A DNA stretch of 8,413 nucleotides from an uncultured Nitrospinaceae bacterium. GTDB lineage: Bacteria; Nitrospinota; Nitrospinia; Nitrospinales; VA-1. Below are positions 7,018 to 8,413 of the stretch, piece by piece. Within the stretch, counting starts at the first letter, position 1. The number at the start of each line of letters is the position of its first letter. The notes under the pieces are model-generated. The model searched no databases and had not been told where the DNA came from. It saw nothing but the letters and a program-made list of their open reading frames with translations. Both the position numbers and the translations under genes were made by a program. The stretch is taken from positions 1 through 8,413 of the forward strand of contig CAJJDL010000165.1 of NCBI GenBank assembly GCA_905182935.1. Direction: 5' to 3'.

Positions 7018-8413
7018 TTAGACCTTTTCAATGAGCATTTTAAAGTATCCATCTATTTTTCCCATTGATAGCACCTTATGGCCATCATTTTGGACGCTCC
7101 GAGGGACATTTTTTTCGGGCTCCCCTTGATCTAGAAGAACTTCGAGGCTATCACCTGGTGCCATACTCTCTAGTTTAAGTTTTGTTTTGACGTAGTTAAA
7201 GGGACATTTAACTCCAAGCAAATCAATTTTATACAGAGACTTTTCAGTTGAAGATTTTGGATCATCTCCGCCAACCCTTATTCTTAACGATTTATCAGAT
7301 TGCATTTTGTTGCTAACATTACGACACTCTGCGGCGAGTTCTCCGCTATTTGTTACCCACCATTCAACCACGTCAGGGTTAGTTACTTCAGTATCTTTTT
7401 CAAAGCGCTCTCCCATCTCGGTAAATTTACCCGATACAATTTCCATATCGATGATAAGTGAGTGAAACTTTCGAATACATTCTAAGTCGTCATTAAAGTC
7501 CATTCCTTCTGTGACTAATAACGCCCTTGCGGATGCAACTGTGGATCGTTTTGCATGATCCATCGCATCAGCGTATTCTTTTTTCTCAAGAGATAATTTA
7601 CCTTGGAAGTGAGCTCTTTCAGCTTCTGAAAGCCGGTCTGTTATCATGTCCGTGACAGCTCCAGCACATTCACCTTGTCCACGATCCTCTAGGCTAAATT
7701 TTTCTTCTGAACCAAAGTCTATATAAGATTGTGGGGCCTCTTCCACGTCTGGTAGATCTCTTAAGTGATTAAGTAATTCACGGAAAAAATCTTTACCTTT
7801 TCTATCAAAAAAAGTGCCAAAAGACTCGTTTTCAAGTTTATCCTTTTTGTAACAATCAATGACTTGCCTGGTTGCCTGAGGAGCATTTTTAGAAGGAATT
7901 TTAATCACTGACGTCCCAAAGATAACCTTATCTTCATCAATCCTACCACCTAATAGTATTTCGTAATGCGGTGCAAGAATCCCGTTTAATTTTTTCGCTC
8001 CACCATGAAAGCCGATTGAAGCGATATGGTGCTGACCGCAAGAATTTGGACACCCACTAGCTTTGATAGAAATGTGATCCAACTCTTCCGAGTGCGGAAA
8101 CCCATTTTCCATCTCTTCGTTTAGATGTTTGACCAAACCTCGAGAAGCCGTTATTCCCAGGTTACAAGTTTCTGATCCTGGACAGCAGGTAATATCACGA
8201 ATTTCTTCAGTCCCAGCCTTGTGTAGTGAGATTTTGTGGAGTTCTGCATAGACGGTGCTCAATGCTTCACTCTTTACCCATGGGATCATCATATTTTGAT
8301 TGACTGTATTTATAATAACCCCTCCAGCTAGATCAGATGCGATTTTAGCAACGGTTCTTGCTTTATCGCTGGTTATATCTCCCAAAGCTAGTTTGATTTG
8401 GATATTGTAATAA
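7018..8413 (-). CDS. Nitrite/sulfite reductase fused to a C-terminal TusA domain (5' partial)
   Basis: The frame is open to the window edge, so the N-terminal half is missing; the TTG at 8385 is internal, because upstream codons continue the family's 'lGDiT' strand. The 464 visible residues (numbered from that TTG) form three parts. First, residues 1-230 are the second half of a siroheme/[4Fe-4S] nitrite/sulfite reductase: NTVNQNMMIPWV (26-37), C68-x5-C74 (CPGSETC) and C112-x3-C116 (CPNSC), so all four cluster ligands are present. Second, GQGECAG (237-242) leads into a helical region (about 245-362) with HEPN-like spacing (ARALL, then helices). Third, residues 383-455 are a TusA/SirA-like domain with C394-P-F-N and the GEP...NVP loop. 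The core reduces sulfite to sulfide or nitrite to ammonia with six electrons from ferredoxin or a reductase; motifs alone do not separate the two. The gene heads the visible cluster, 9 bases before yicC. Its promoter lies outside the window. Confidence 0.88.
   Translation of the reverse strand, partial: YYNIQIKLALGDITSDKARTVAKIASDLAGGVIINTVNQNMMIPWVKSEALSTVYAELHKISLHKAGTEEIRDITCCPGSETCNLGITASRGLVKHLNEEMENGFPHSEELDHISIKASGCPNSCGQHHIASIGFHGGAKKLNGILAPHYEILLGGRIDEDKVIFGTSVIKIPSKNAPQATRQVIDCYKKDKLENESFGTFFDRKGKDFFRELLNHLRDLPDVEEAPQSYIDFGSEEKFSLEDRGQGECAGAVTDMITDRLSEAERAHFQGKLSLEKKEYADAMDHAKRSTVASARALLVTEGMDFNDDLECIRKFHSLIIDMEIVSGKFTEMGERFEKDTEVTNPDVVEWWVTNSGELAAECRNVSNKMQSDKSLRIRVGGDDPKSSTEKSLYKIDLLGVKCPFNYVKTKLKLESMAPGDSLEVLLDQGEPEKNVPRSVQNDGHKVLSMGKIDGYFKMLIEKV

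Noticed and set aside
8383..8385. TTG as the true start of the reductase gene
   Set aside because: The frame stays open to the window edge and the upstream codons continue the conserved reductase strand; the N-terminal half of the family would be missing.

Overview
The window reads as chromosomal DNA of a Gram-negative bacterium with AT-rich composition (roughly high-30s % GC by eye). The Gram-negative call is inferred from an exported thioredoxin-like protein and a YceG/MltG-type transglycosylase beside ordinary housekeeping genes. The phylum cannot be fixed from the sequence. A nitrite/sulfite reductase with a C-terminal TusA domain, next to yicC and gmk, would suit an uncultured marine lineage of the Nitrospinota or former delta-proteobacterial kind, but that is only a guess. 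There are no rRNA or tRNA genes, CRISPR array, insertion sequence or phage gene.

Layout. Bases 1-138 are a gene-free leader. One plus-strand gene (139-627) encodes a small exported TlpA/ResA-like thiol-disulfide protein. Everything else is on the minus strand. Read in the direction of transcription it runs: a nitrite/sulfite reductase-TusA fusion (8413-7018, 5' end cut by the window edge), yicC (7008-6127), gmk (6050-5421), hisC (5421-4348, sharing one base with gmk), mltG (4298-3279), an SLC13-type anion permease with two RCK_C/TrkA_C domains (3245-1467), then a 241-base gap holding two inverted repeats, and a 182-residue membrane protein of unknown function (1225-677). The TlpA-like gene and the membrane protein gene converge, with 49 bases between them.

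How the genes fit together. The gaps from the reductase to the permease are 9, 76, -1, 49 and 33 bases, so these six genes could be one transcript. It would mix siroheme-dependent sulfite or nitrite reduction, RNA turnover (YicC), GMP phosphorylation (Gmk), histidine synthesis (HisC), glycan-strand release (MltG) and anion uptake. The reductase and permease may form a sulfur or nitrogen assimilation pair, but this rests on family knowledge and proximity.

No complete undescribed system is evident. The items most worth a second look are the three-part reductase (siroheme core, HEPN-like helical region, TusA domain), the paired inverted repeats before the orphan membrane protein, and that membrane protein itself.
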